DNA of 64,000 bases, taken from Exiguobacterium artemiae 255-15. GTDB taxonomy: Bacteria > Bacillota > Bacilli > Exiguobacteriales > Exiguobacteriaceae. The position numbers were made by a program, and so were the translations under genes. Shown here one piece after another: positions 43,187 to 56,441 of the stretch. Position 1 is the first letter of the stretch. Every line of letters starts with the position of its first letter. The DNA lies in assembly GCF_000019905.1 (NCBI RefSeq), contig NC_010556.1, forward strand, positions 1,390,001 to 1,454,000, written 5' to 3'. The notes beneath the pieces are model-generated. The model did no database searches. It saw only the letters and a list, made by a program, of their open reading frames with translations, and was not told where the DNA came from.

Positions 43187-43695
43187 ATACAAACGAACCA
43201 ACATTTCACCGGGCATTTGGTACATACGGCATCTATTATAATGAAGGAAAACTGCTCGTCATTCATAAGCAGGGTGGACCGTACACGTACCGGTATGATT
43301 TGCCGGGCGGGAGTCTGGAAGATTTCGAGACGTTGCCGGATGCACTGGACCGTGAATTCCAGGAGGAGACCGGGCTGACGGTCCGTTCCAAACAGTTGCT
43401 TGGAACGTTTGAATTTTTCCTTCAGTCCGACTGGCACCGGGCGTCGCATCTGCATCATATCGGCGTATTTTTCCGCGTGTTAGAAGCAATTGGGGAACGG
43501 TCTGTACCAAAGACATTTGATGGGCAGGATTCGACCGGTTCGTCCTGGGTCAGCCGGACAGACGTCGAAGCGTCGAACGCGTCACCGCTTGTCTTAAAAG
43601 CCTTCGACTATTTGAAAAATCCGGAAACGGATAAACTGACCCGAGTACAGGACTGGATTGTCCGGCAGGAGGCGATTCCATGTACCGGCATGTGA
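43183..43695 (+). CDS. Nudix hydrolase
   Basis: 170 residues. Complete Nudix box (GGSLEDFETLPDALDREF then QEETGLTV), N-terminal strand TYGIYYNEGKLLVIHKQ and FEFFLQSDWHRASHLHHIGVFF after it. GGAGGA precedes the ATG. Its start overlaps the stop of the broken amine oxidase and its end overlaps the HAD gene by 16 bases, so the operon is tightly packed. The substrate is unknown. Confidence 0.87.
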   Translation: MNTNEPTFHRAFGTYGIYYNEGKLLVIHKQGGPYTYRYDLPGGSLEDFETLPDALDREFQEETGLTVRSKQLLGTFEFFLQSDWHRASHLHHIGVFFRVLEAIGERSVPKTFDGQDSTGSSWVSRTDVEASNASPLVLKAFDYLKNPETDKLTRVQDWIVRQEAIPCTGM

Positions 43696-44285
43696 TTTGG
43701 GATTTTGACGGGACGCTGTTTGATACCTATCCGGTCATGGCTAATGTCTTGCAGGAGACGTTACGCAGTCAGGGACAGAATGTTGCAATTGAGTCGATTT
43801 TGGAAGCGATGAAAATCTCGGCGAAAACGGCCTATGAAAAGTATGGGCTTGATGCGGACGCGATTTCACGGTTTAAAGAACAAAAAGCACAAACAGAACT
43901 TAAAGCGGCTCAACCGTTTAAAGAAATACCGCAGCTTTGCCGCTCCATTCAAAAACACGACGGACATAACTACATCCTGACGCATCGCGGAGCATCGACG
44001 TTTAAACTGTTACAGGCGAACGGATTGACAGGGATCTTCCGGGATGTAGTGACGGCGGAGCGGGGATTTGCCCGAAAGCCGAATCCGGCCGCAATTCAGT
44101 ATTTGATGAAACACTATCAGATGGAACCAGCTGAAACCATCATGATTGGTGACCGAGAACTTGACGTACAATCGGGACACCAAGCCGGAATTGACTCCTG
44201 CCTGGTTGCGGACATGCCGGCGGATCAAACTGTCGCAACGTATGTTGTATCCGATATGAAAGATTTGGCTAAATTGATTTTTTGA
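43680..44285 (+). CDS. HAD-superfamily hydrolase (phosphatase)
   Basis: 201 residues. HAD motifs: DFDGTLFDTYPV (nucleophile Asp at 8, general acid Asp at 10), YILTHRG (motif II Thr), ARKPNPAAIQYLM (motif III Lys) and MIGDRELDVQSGHQAG (motif IV). Subfamily IA with a helical cap at about 16-85. CAGGAGG lies before the ATG within the Nudix gene. The phosphoester substrate is unknown. Confidence 0.89.
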   Translation: MYRHVIWDFDGTLFDTYPVMANVLQETLRSQGQNVAIESILEAMKISAKTAYEKYGLDADAISRFKEQKAQTELKAAQPFKEIPQLCRSIQKHDGHNYILTHRGASTFKLLQANGLTGIFRDVVTAERGFARKPNPAAIQYLMKHYQMEPAETIMIGDRELDVQSGHQAGIDSCLVADMPADQTVATYVVSDMKDLAKLIF

Positions 44286-44300
44286 TAATCACAACTCAAA

Positions 44301-44358
44301 AAAAGGCCCGAACGGACACGAATTCTTTTAAGAATACGTAACATGTGCGGGCCTTTTG
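44301..44358. terminator. Bidirectional terminator
   Basis: Stem AAAAGGCCCG / CGGGCCTTTT (44301-44310 with 44348-44357) between the Nudix-HAD operon and the convergent MFS gene; an inner hairpin lies at AATTCTTTTAAGAAT. Confidence 0.82.
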
Positions 44359-45543
44359 TCATGATGTTTTTTCTTCAGCCGTCAGATCAGCCGGCTGTTG
44401 TTCCCGCCAGACGAACGTCAGGGCGATGCCGATGGCAAGCATGACGGTCGCGAAATAAAACGGATAGTTGAGATCGACGTCAAACAGGATCCCACCGATG
44501 ATTGGTCCGAGAATATTCCCGATACTCGTAAACATCGAGTTCATCCCGCCGACGAAACCTTGTTCGTTTCCGGCGATTTTCGATAAATACGTCGTGACGG
44601 CAGGGCGCATCAAGTCGAAACCGACGAAGACGACCATCGTCACGAGAATAATCGCAAGGTAACTTGTCACATACGTCATGACGAGGACGAGCAAGGTTGA
44701 GCCGATCAGGCTGTAGCGGATGAGACGGATCTCACCGAACCAGCGTGTCAGGCGCTCAAATAAACCGACCTGGACGATGACACCGACGATGGCACCGAGT
44801 GAAATCGCGAGCGCGATGTCTTTTGCCGTGAAGCCGAACTTCCGGTCGACGAACAGCGCAAACAGTGACTCAAACGACGCGAGTCCGAATGAAGAAATCA
44901 GCAGCACCATAAAAGCGATGAAGTAGAGCGGTGAAAAGACTTTCCGGAAACCAGTTTTTTGCTGCGGTGTTGTCGTCTGTTCATAATGGCGTTCCGGTTC
45001 GCGTAACGTAAAGATGGACAAGATCATCGCGGTCAGACCAAATGCGGCGGCAAAGAAAAACGGCATCCGCGTTCCGATGTCGGCCAGGAAACCGCCGATG
45101 CCCGGTCCGATGATAAATCCGGTCGAAATCGCCGCGGACATATAGCCGAGCGCTTTCGGACGGGTTTCGTTTGTCGTAATATCAGCGATGAACGCCGTGA
45201 CGGCCGGCATGATGAAGGCGGCACTGACACCGCCCAAAATCCGCGACGCAAATAAGACTTCGACCGATTGACCGAGACCAAACAGCAGTTCCGACATGCT
45301 GAAGATGAACAGACCTATGATGATCATCGGCTTGCGGCCGTACTTGTCGACGGCCCGACCGGCGAGCGGAGATAATACAAGCTGGGCAAAGGCGAATGCC
45401 GAGACCATGTAACCGACGGTCGAACCGGAAATGTTCAGCTCGTTCATGATGGTCGGCGTGACGGGAATGACAAGACCAATCCCTAGAAAGGCGATAAACA
45501 GGTTAAGCAACAGGGTGCCTAAGATCAATTTGTTGTTTTGCAT
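44359..45543 (-). CDS. MFS multidrug efflux transporter (NorA/Bmr-like, DHA1)
   Basis: 394 residues with twelve membrane segments. DHA1 motifs: LAGRAVDKYGRKPMI in the loop 2-3 (motif A), SRILGGVSAAFIMP (motif B) and ALGYMSAAISTGFIIGPGIGG (motif C, antiporter motif). It exports hydrophobic cations or fluoroquinolone-like drugs in exchange for protons. It lies 32 bases downstream of a TetR repressor gene in one operon. Confidence 0.9.
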   Translation of the reverse strand: MQNNKLILGTLLLNLFIAFLGIGLVIPVTPTIMNELNISGSTVGYMVSAFAFAQLVLSPLAGRAVDKYGRKPMIIIGLFIFSMSELLFGLGQSVEVLFASRILGGVSAAFIMPAVTAFIADITTNETRPKALGYMSAAISTGFIIGPGIGGFLADIGTRMPFFFAAAFGLTAMILSIFTLREPERHYEQTTTPQQKTGFRKVFSPLYFIAFMVLLISSFGLASFESLFALFVDRKFGFTAKDIALAISLGAIVGVIVQVGLFERLTRWFGEIRLIRYSLIGSTLLVLVMTYVTSYLAIILVTMVVFVGFDLMRPAVTTYLSKIAGNEQGFVGGMNSMFTSIGNILGPIIGGILFDVDLNYPFYFATVMLAIGIALTFVWREQQPADLTAEEKTS

Positions 45544-45575
45544 GGTGAATTCCTCTGTTTCTGTAGTTTAAATCA

Positions 45576-46154
45576 TCAGCGGACAAGTCCGCGCCAAAAA
45601 ATCGGCCAAACGGCGGTGAAACGCCGTTCATACGCGGCGACGCCATTGAACACGAACTCGGTCATCGTCCCTTCCGTCACCGTCAAATAGGCGAGGGCGG
45701 CACTGGCATAATCATCCGAATATAAAATCTGTTCCGTCCGATTGCGTTCCCGTAACAAACGCGTCAAATGGCGTTGCATCGTATCAAAAAACGGATTAAT
45801 CAAATCCGTCACTTCCCGTTCGAGTTTGACGGGCGGAAAATAAGCAATCCGTAAAATGAACTTCAATTGATCATTTTGGGTGCTCTCCTCGAGGAACCAG
45901 TCAAAAAAACCTTTCAGACTCTGCTCGAGTGACAGATGACGGGTCGAGATAAAGTACGTGGCGAGATGCGTTTTTTGTGTGTCGAGGGCGTAACGCATCG
46001 CTGTCAAAAATAAATCATCTTTTCCGCGGTAATGCGCATAAATCGATGGTTTCTTGATGCCGACGTCCTGCGCGATCTCCTGTAAGGACGCTCCTTCATA
46101 ACCATGCTGGGCAAAGTGCCGCAGGGCCGTTTGCAATAATAATGAAGCTTTCAT
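45576..46154 (-). CDS. TetR-family repressor of the MFS operon
   Basis: 192 residues. N-terminal HTH (ALRHFAQHGYEGASLQEIAQDVGIKKPSIYAHYRGKDDLF) and a helical ligand domain (about 60-192). AGGAAGGTGACGAA precedes the ATG. A dyad CTAACG-GT-CGTTAG lies 13 bases upstream and fits autoregulation. It should sense an efflux substrate and control the MFS gene that follows. Confidence 0.9.
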   Translation of the reverse strand: MKASLLLQTALRHFAQHGYEGASLQEIAQDVGIKKPSIYAHYRGKDDLFLTAMRYALDTQKTHLATYFISTRHLSLEQSLKGFFDWFLEESTQNDQLKFILRIAYFPPVKLEREVTDLINPFFDTMQRHLTRLLRERNRTEQILYSDDYASAALAYLTVTEGTMTEFVFNGVAAYERRFTAVWPIFWRGLVR

Positions 46155-46166
46155 TTCGTCACCTTC

Positions 46167-46180
46167 CTAACGGTCGTTAG
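46167..46180. promoter_or_regulatory. TetR-type operator
   Basis: CTAACG-GT-CGTTAG, a perfect 6-bp-arm dyad immediately upstream of the repressor gene; related half-sites (GTTAG, CTAAC) continue to 46193. Confidence 0.7.
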
Positions 46181-46214
46181 TTAACAGCCTAACAGATTTA
46201 AAACGATTGTCAAA

Positions 46215-46248
46215 CAAAAAAGCCGAAGGTCACTGGGACCTTCGGCTG
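46215..46248 (-). terminator. Terminator of the coiled-coil membrane protein gene
   Basis: Stem AGCCGAAGGTC / GACCTTCGGCT (46222-46232 with 46238-46248) with a T run on the minus strand. Confidence 0.85.
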
Positions 46249-46259
46249 CAAACATTTAA

Positions 46260-48037
<1,778 letters not shown>

Positions 48038-48039
48038 GC

Positions 48040-48080
48040 AAAAGGACCGGCATCGCACAAGCGACACCGGTCCTTTTTTT
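48040..48080. terminator. Bidirectional terminator
   Basis: Stem AAAGGACCGG / CCGGTCCTTT (48041-48050 with 48067-48076) followed by a T run; it separates the GH1 remnant from the convergent transporter. Confidence 0.85.
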
Positions 48081-48086
48081 AATCGA

Positions 48087-49472
48087 TTATTCAGCCCACC
48101 ATAAAGCATCATCCGGTTTTTTAGCGACGGCTTGCAATTCTTTTTCCGTCGAGACGGTCGGGTGCGAACCTTTTAAGGCTTTGCCCGATGTACTCTTGAA
48201 GAAGAAGAAGAACGTGATGAAGCCGATAACGCTGACTGCTGTCAGATAATAAGCCGGTGCGAGCGGATTTTGTGTCGCATGGACGAGCCATGTCGAGACG
48301 AGTGGTGTCGTTCCGCCGAAAATCGAGACGGACACGTTAAACGTGACAGACAATGTCCGGTAACGGACGTCTGTATAAAAGATACTCGGCAACAGACTTG
48401 GCATTGTTCCTTCGAAGATCGCGAGGAAGAACCCAAGAATGAAGATTCCGATTCCGACGAACAAGAGTGGCTTCAGACCAATCAGGTAGAACGAGAGAAT
48501 CGAAAGAATCGACAGACCGGCCAATGCAAACAGAACGATGTTACGATTGCCTTTTTTGTCGCTGAGTTTACCGAAGAAGTAGGCGAGTGGAATCATGATG
48601 AACATGACACCGGTAATCAAAATCGTACTCGTTGAGCTTGAGATGCCCATGACTTCATTCAGGTAAGACGGCATATACGACAGTAACATGTAGTTCGTAA
48701 TATTGAAGAACGCAACGGCGATAAAACAAACAATGATATCGCGTTTATGGTCCCGGAGGATTTCGCGGAACGACGCCGGTTCTTCCGTATTTTCATTAAT
48801 TTCATTTTCGAAAATTGGTGATTCATCGAGGTGGCGACGCAAGTATAGACCAAACAGTCCGAGCGGTGCCCCTAAGATAAACGGAATCCGCCAGCCCCAC
48901 GATGCCATTTGATCGTCGGATAACGTTACGAACAGCACGGTCGCAAGAATCGAAGCTAAAATGTAACCACCGAGTGTCCCGATTTCAAGACCACTTCCGA
49001 GGGCGCTTCGTTTATTGTCCGGTGATGATTCCGCGATATAAACCATCGCGCCGGCATATTCACCGCCGGTTGAGAAACCTTGTAGAATCCGAGCCAGTAA
49101 CAGTAGAATCGGTGCCCAAATCCCGATTTGATCATACGTCGGTAACAGACCGATGAGCAGGGTGGACGCTGCCATCATGACGATGGTCGTCGTCAGGACA
49201 ACCTTTCGTCCAAGGCGATCTCCGATTCGTCCGAAAACGATTCCGCCGATTGGTCGCATTAAAAAAGCGATCGCAAACGTCGCAAAGGTAAAGACAAGCT
49301 TCAGTTCATCATTTTCAACAGCACTAAAGAAGTTTTGACTGATGATGATTGCGAGATAGGAATAAAGACCAAAATCGAACCATTCCATCGCATTCCCAAT
49401 TCCGGTCGCGTAGACACTTTTTTTGGTTTGCTTCATGTCGACGACATTGACTTTTTCTTTTCTGAATTTCAT
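48087..49472 (-). CDS. MHS-family MFS transporter (ProP-like)
   Basis: 461 residues with twelve membrane segments. Family signatures: [18 protein letters not shown] at the first segment, [21 protein letters not shown] in the loop 2-3 and [22 protein letters not shown]. Members bring in osmolytes such as proline/betaine or dicarboxylates with protons. The ATG at 49472 has GGGAG twelve bases upstream, rather far; a start at residue 13 (MKQTKKSV) is possible. The upstream gap of 330 bases carries a dyad. Confidence 0.88.
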   Translation of the reverse strand: MKFRKEKVNVVDMKQTKKSVYATGIGNAMEWFDFGLYSYLAIIISQNFFSAVENDELKLVFTFATFAIAFLMRPIGGIVFGRIGDRLGRKVVLTTTIVMMAASTLLIGLLPTYDQIGIWAPILLLLARILQGFSTGGEYAGAMVYIAESSPDNKRSALGSGLEIGTLGGYILASILATVLFVTLSDDQMASWGWRIPFILGAPLGLFGLYLRRHLDESPIFENEINENTEEPASFREILRDHKRDIIVCFIAVAFFNITNYMLLSYMPSYLNEVMGISSSTSTILITGVMFIMIPLAYFFGKLSDKKGNRNIVLFALAGLSILSILSFYLIGLKPLLFVGIGIFILGFFLAIFEGTMPSLLPSIFYTDVRYRTLSVTFNVSVSIFGGTTPLVSTWLVHATQNPLAPAYYLTAVSVIGFITFFFFFKSTSGKALKGSHPTVSTEKELQAVAKKPDDALWWAE

Positions 49473-49527
49473 AAGTTCTGTTCACTCCCTTTAATAAGTT
49501 CGTATCGTAACATAGTAGGAAATGAAG

Positions 49528-49556
49528 TCAAGTCGCTAAGCCGCTTAACGACTTGG
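49528..49556. promoter_or_regulatory. Dyad upstream of the MHS transporter
   Basis: AAGTCGCTAAG-ccg-CTTAACGACTT (11-bp arms, one mismatch) lies about 58 bp before the transporter start: a likely operator or leader hairpin. The rest of 49473-49801 is AT-rich; apart from a T-rich run at 49646-49680 I see nothing specific. Confidence 0.5.
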
Positions 49557-49801
49557 AAATGACTAAAAACGGCTCTGTGCCGGGAGTTGTCAAACCGTTG
49601 AGACTGTAAGGAAGACGTCTTGTCGTCAAGATAAATGAAAAAATATTAATTTTTTTCATTTCTTTTCACAAAAATGACACGTTTCTTATTCGTTTTCATT
49701 TTGTTTGTCCGTCAAGAATCCGCCCTAAGCAGGAGGTCAAGTTAAGGAAATGATTGGTAAAATCAAATGGATACATAGATGAATGAAGAGGGCGGGATAA
49801 C

Positions 49802-50155
49802 ATGAATACGCGACGCATGGGAAAGTGGCTGGCAGGTTTATTAGGTGTAGCGATCATCAGCGGAACGGCTTGGTATTATCTGTTTGAAACGTCAAACGTA
49901 AATGGTTTTCCGATTCCACGAACGGGGACGGTCGAGGAAAAGCCGGAGGGTTTATTAGTCAAGACGCATCTCGTGTCGGAAGTCGAAGGACCTGGCGTAT
50001 TATACGAAATGCGGATTCGGCAAGCTGGCTGGAAATGGGTCGACCGGGAAGGACTGGCTGCCTGGTACGAAAAAGACGGCCGGATGATTGAGCTGACAAC
50101 TTTTGATGATGAACTGTTTCTTGAACCGGCTGTGCAAGCGGGTATCGAACAGTAA
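49802..50155 (+). CDS. Membrane-anchored protein, unknown function
   Basis: 117 residues. N-terminal signal anchor (KWLAGLLGVAIISGTAWYYL, about 8-27), proline/threonine linker, then a soluble domain with EGPGVLYEMRIRQAGWKWVDREG. GAGGGCGGGA precedes the ATG. No family recognised. Followed by a strong terminator, so it is a single-gene unit. Confidence 0.65.
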   Translation: MNTRRMGKWLAGLLGVAIISGTAWYYLFETSNVNGFPIPRTGTVEEKPEGLLVKTHLVSEVEGPGVLYEMRIRQAGWKWVDREGLAAWYEKDGRMIELTTFDDELFLEPAVQAGIEQ

Positions 50156-50193
50156 ACAAGCGGAGTTCCTATTCACAGGAACTCCGCTTGTTT
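50155..50193. terminator. Bidirectional terminator
   Basis: Perfect 16-bp stem AACAAGCGGAGTTCCT / AGGAACTCCGCTTGTT with a six-base loop. Confidence 0.88.
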
Positions 50194-50199
50194 GTGTCC

Positions 50200-50640
50200 T
50201 CAATTCGCATAGAGCAGCTTTTTCGTATCTTTGTCGAAGACCCGGTAATTGATTTCGAAAGCCAGATTCCGGGTCGTTGTTACCTGGCAATAATACGGAA
50301 CCTTCTTCCCGTAAGCCTCAAGGTCAGGTGCGTCACGGAAAGAAAACGTATCGTTGGTCTCCGTTAACGTGATGTCGATCGATGTTCCTTTTGACTCCGA
50401 CGGTTCTAGAACACAGGCACCTTCTAATACACGGTAATCCCGAAACACCATCTCGGTGAAACTCGGCATTGTCATCCAAAGACACAGCAATCCGAGTAAC
50501 AGGACACCTGTCCATTTGAGCTTCTTTAAGAAAGCATACTGCTTATTGTCGAAGTGAAGTACAAGAAAGTAACAGGCCGGTAAGACAAACGCGATACCCA
50601 ATAAAAAAATGAAAAAATAAGTGATGATTTCAGCATTCAT
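50200..50640 (-). CDS. Membrane protein, paralogue of 51049-51495
   Basis: 146 residues. Two membrane segments (about 5-28 and 39-58), then an extracytoplasmic domain of about 80 residues with one Cys in ACVLEPSE and one in PYYCQVTTT. The second half aligns well with the gene at 51049 (FSF..DLxAYG..VPY.C.VTTT...FEI.YR.xD..T..LLY), so the two are duplicates on either side of a broken ynfA. The function is unknown; the two Cys could form a disulfide outside the cell. Confidence 0.75.
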   Translation of the reverse strand: MNAEIITYFFIFLLGIAFVLPACYFLVLHFDNKQYAFLKKLKWTGVLLLGLLCLWMTMPSFTEMVFRDYRVLEGACVLEPSESKGTSIDITLTETNDTFSFRDAPDLEAYGKKVPYYCQVTTTRNLAFEINYRVFDKDTKKLLYAN

Positions 50641-50694
50641 CTGGACACGTCCTTTTCAAGAAACAAGTTCGTCAATCCGAATTTCCTGTAAGTA

Positions 50695-51015
50695 TTAACT
50701 CCTCGGACCAAATAAGATGACAGCTACCCCGATCAGACAAATCCCGCCACCAAGCCAGTCGTAAAAATCGGGTGTTTTTTTATCGATGCCGGCACTCCAA
50801 AGCAGCGAAAGGACAATAAATACTCCGCCATATGCGGCATAGACCCGGCCGAAAGTCGGGAACGTCTGCCAGGTTGCGATGACCCCGTACAATGCAAGCG
50901 AAAGTCCGCCGAGCAATCCGAAATAAGCAGGCAGTCCCTCCCGCAATCACAGCCAAATTAGATAACCACCGCCAATTTCAGCAAGTCCGGCCAGTGTAAA
51001 AAATAGTAATGACAT
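50695..51015 (-). pseudogene. YnfA (UPF0060) family membrane protein with in-frame TGA
   Basis: From ATG 51015 the frame reads SLLFFTLAGLAEIGGGYLIWL, then TGA at 50949-50947, then LREGLPAYFGLLGG and the rest of a YnfA protein (FGRVYAAYGGVFIVLSLLW, DWLGGGICLIGV) to 50695. In the family this place reads WLWLREG, so TGG changed to TGA. The intact protein would have four membrane segments and about 106 residues. AAGGAG lies 13 bases before the ATG. Confidence 0.85.
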
Positions 51016-51048
51016 AATCTAAACGGTACTCCTTTTTAAACGGATCCA

Positions 51049-51495
51049 TTATTCAGACGAATAGAGTAACCGGTTTGTCTTAACATCATAGAGCCGGTAA
51101 GAAATCTCGAATTCCTGATCTTTTGTGGTGGTCACATGACACGTATACGGGACATCCGGACCATAAGCGCCGAGGTCGGCCCGGTCAAAGAAACTGAAAT
51201 AGTCATCTGTTTTGTCGTAATAAAGGTCCATCGTTCGCGGTGAGGATTGATCATCGTATTCCACCGTACATGTTCCTTTGATTGTCGCATAGTCATGATA
51301 GAAGACGTATTTCAGACTCGGAGCCGTATACCAGATGAGTCCGACGCCGAGTAAACACATGAAAACGAGTCGGCCAAACGTAGAAAATTCGATTCCGGTA
51401 TCCTCGCGGAGCCAGAAGTATAACAAGATGCTCAAGATTATACAGACGATCCCGCCTGCGAAAAGTGCGTAAAAAAACAATATTTCTTCATTCAT
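51049..51495 (-). CDS. Membrane protein, paralogue of 50200-50640
   Basis: 148 residues: two membrane segments (about 3-25 and 37-56) and an outer domain with Cys residues in GTCTVEYDD and PYTCHVTTT. Start at 51495 is chosen because GAGGGGG precedes it; the longer frame to 51555 runs into the GntR gene and has no site. It follows the GntR regulator by 13 bases and may be co-transcribed with it. The function is unknown. Confidence 0.75.
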   Translation of the reverse strand: MNEEILFFYALFAGGIVCIILSILLYFWLREDTGIEFSTFGRLVFMCLLGVGLIWYTAPSLKYVFYHDYATIKGTCTVEYDDQSSPRTMDLYYDKTDDYFSFFDRADLGAYGPDVPYTCHVTTTKDQEFEISYRLYDVKTNRLLYSSE

Positions 51496-51508
51496 GCGAC
51501 CATCCCCC

Positions 51509-52219
51509 TCATAAATACAAGCCGTTCGCCTGAACGACGAATTGCGAGTGTTCATAATGATAAGTGATGACGGAATAGTCGAACGGTCGGCCGTTCGTCA
51601 GGTGGAAGATCGTCTCGACTGTTAAGGCCGGATCACCGGCTGTCAGCTCCAAGTGTTCCGCAATCGAGTCCGGCAACTTGCCGACATGCATATACATGTC
51701 CGAGAACCCGATGTTCAGTCCAAGTGCCGTTTCGAGATACTCGAAGATCGATTGTTCGACGATTTCCCGGTTTAAGTAAGGCACGATCATCTGACGGTAA
51801 TACGATTCCTCAAGGCACATGATGTTGCCGTCAATGTAGCGGATCCGTTTAATGAAATAAACCATGTCACTGGTCGTGCAGCCGAGATTTTCAGCGATCG
51901 CTTCCGGACACGGAATCAGCTCAAACGACAGGACTTTGGACTGGATGTCGTGCTCGACGAGATTCTGTTTAAAACCTTGCGTCGAAAACAGTTCGATATA
52001 GCCTTTCCGATTCGTCTTCCGAACAAAAATCCCGCTGCCGCGGACTTGAAAAATGATGCCTTTTCGCTCCAATAATTCCAGTGCTTTCGTCATCGTCGTC
52101 TTGCTAACTTCAAATTGACGGATTAATTGATCAAGAACCGGTAATTTATCTCCTTGCTGTAACGCGTGTTGCTCGATATAGGCTTCTATTTCCGTTGCCG
52201 TCTGTTGGTATTTCAGCAT
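51509..52219 (-). CDS. GntR/HutC regulator with UTRA domain (beta-glucoside repressor)
   Basis: 236 residues. Winged helix at about 5-70 (FEVSKTTMTKALELLERKGIIFQVRGSGIFV) and a UTRA ligand domain (about 90-232, with RIRYIDGNIMCLEESYYR and FDYSVITYHYEHSQFVV). It is divergent from the PTS/6-phospho-beta-glucosidase operon, the BglR/TreR-type arrangement, and the dyad inside the bglP promoter is the likely operator. The effector is probably a phosphorylated beta-glucoside. Confidence 0.9.
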   Translation of the reverse strand: MLKYQQTATEIEAYIEQHALQQGDKLPVLDQLIRQFEVSKTTMTKALELLERKGIIFQVRGSGIFVRKTNRKGYIELFSTQGFKQNLVEHDIQSKVLSFELIPCPEAIAENLGCTTSDMVYFIKRIRYIDGNIMCLEESYYRQMIVPYLNREIVEQSIFEYLETALGLNIGFSDMYMHVGKLPDSIAEHLELTAGDPALTVETIFHLTNGRPFDYSVITYHYEHSQFVVQANGLYL

Positions 52220-52314
52220 GGTTCACCCTCATTTTCCAGTAATTGTTCTGCTTTTTTACTATAGCATAAGACGATTTCAAACTAAATAATATGGATAATT
52301 AAATTAAATATGGA

Positions 52315-52343
52315 TTGATAAATTGTGCATGTACAATTATAAT
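52315..52343 (+). promoter_or_regulatory. bglP promoter with operator in the spacer
   Basis: TTGATA (52315-52320), 17-base spacer, TATAAT (52338-52343): a near-consensus sigma-A promoter. The spacer itself is the dyad AATTGT-gcatgt-ACAATT (52321-52338), so repressor binding would cover the whole promoter. Predicted transcript start about 52350. Confidence 0.85.
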
Positions 52344-52385
52344 AAGAACGTACGATGCGAATTTACAACATAAGGAGGTTCAGGG

Positions 52386-55771
<3,386 letters not shown>

Positions 55772-55777
55772 TCAGAC

Positions 55778-55810
55778 AGACCTCCACCTGAAGCGGGTGG
55801 AGGTTATTTG
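55778..55810 (+). terminator. Terminator of the bgl operon
   Basis: Stem ACCTCCACC / GGTGGAGGT followed by a weak T run (TATTTGTT). Confidence 0.65.
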
Positions 55811-55866
55811 TTGTCCCTAAAAAAGGCTTGCTTGAATAAGGAAAAGACGTGATGATAAGAAGATGG

Positions 55867-55917
55867 TTATCCATTATTTGTATGGATAAACAGATATCAT
55901 CCTAAATACAGGATGAT
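55867..55917. promoter_or_regulatory. Two tandem dyads before the unknown-protein/nucleosidase pair
   Basis: TTATCCAT-N7-ATGGATAA (55867-55889) and ATCATCCT-N6-AGGATGAT (55896-55917) are both perfect 8-bp-arm dyads, 29 bp centre to centre, ending 26 bases before the ATG at 55944. They may be operators or leader hairpins. Confidence 0.7.
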
Positions 55918-55943
55918 TCAAAATAGTAATGGAGGTTATAACC

Positions 55944-56441
55944 ATGTTTACAGTTGATGAATATTTAGCTTCAATCAAAACGAATCTTGCGCAGCACACA
56001 GACGTGCTGGTCCACAATTTGAAGGTGATCGCAGAGGCAACCTTTGCATCGGATGTCGAGATTCTTGATTTTTCAGCATTTATCGAACCGTCGCGGCATG
56101 ATCTATCAATCATGTTCTTTTCGATGGACCGGGAAGCCAATGAAGTGTTTGAAGAAGCAGGGACACCCGGGTTTGCCGGCAGTAAATCGATGCTCGACGA
56201 GGCGGGGTATTATCACGTTACACCGAAACAAGCGGATGACTTTGATGTGTTCCATGAGGAAAATGAAGAAATCTTGATTGAACAGGAGCGACAACTCTTT
56301 GCGGATTGGTTCAGAACGTGTTGGCAACAAGCAGGTGGTGAGCGAGTTCAACTACCAGCCTATTTTAATGTCCATGACGAAGGAGAAACGTTTGATTTGA
56401 AGCGGCAGATTTGGATGGATGAAGAGGAAAAATGGGATTGA
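55944..56441 (+). CDS. Unknown soluble protein, paired with a nucleosidase
   Basis: 165 residues, acidic, no membrane segment. N-terminal helix (FTVDEYLASIKTNLAQHTDVL), a beta region (VEILDFSAFIEP..DLSIMFFSMD) and an acidic C-terminal half with many Glu/Asp and Trp. I do not recognise a family; the look is that of small SMI1/DUF-type proteins. ATG 55944 is chosen because GGAGG lies eight bases before it. It overlaps the nucleosidase gene by 10 bases, so the two are translated together under the two dyads just upstream. Confidence 0.7.
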   Translation: MFTVDEYLASIKTNLAQHTDVLVHNLKVIAEATFASDVEILDFSAFIEPSRHDLSIMFFSMDREANEVFEEAGTPGFAGSKSMLDEAGYYHVTPKQADDFDVFHEENEEILIEQERQLFADWFRTCWQQAGGERVQLPAYFNVHDEGETFDLKRQIWMDEEEKWD

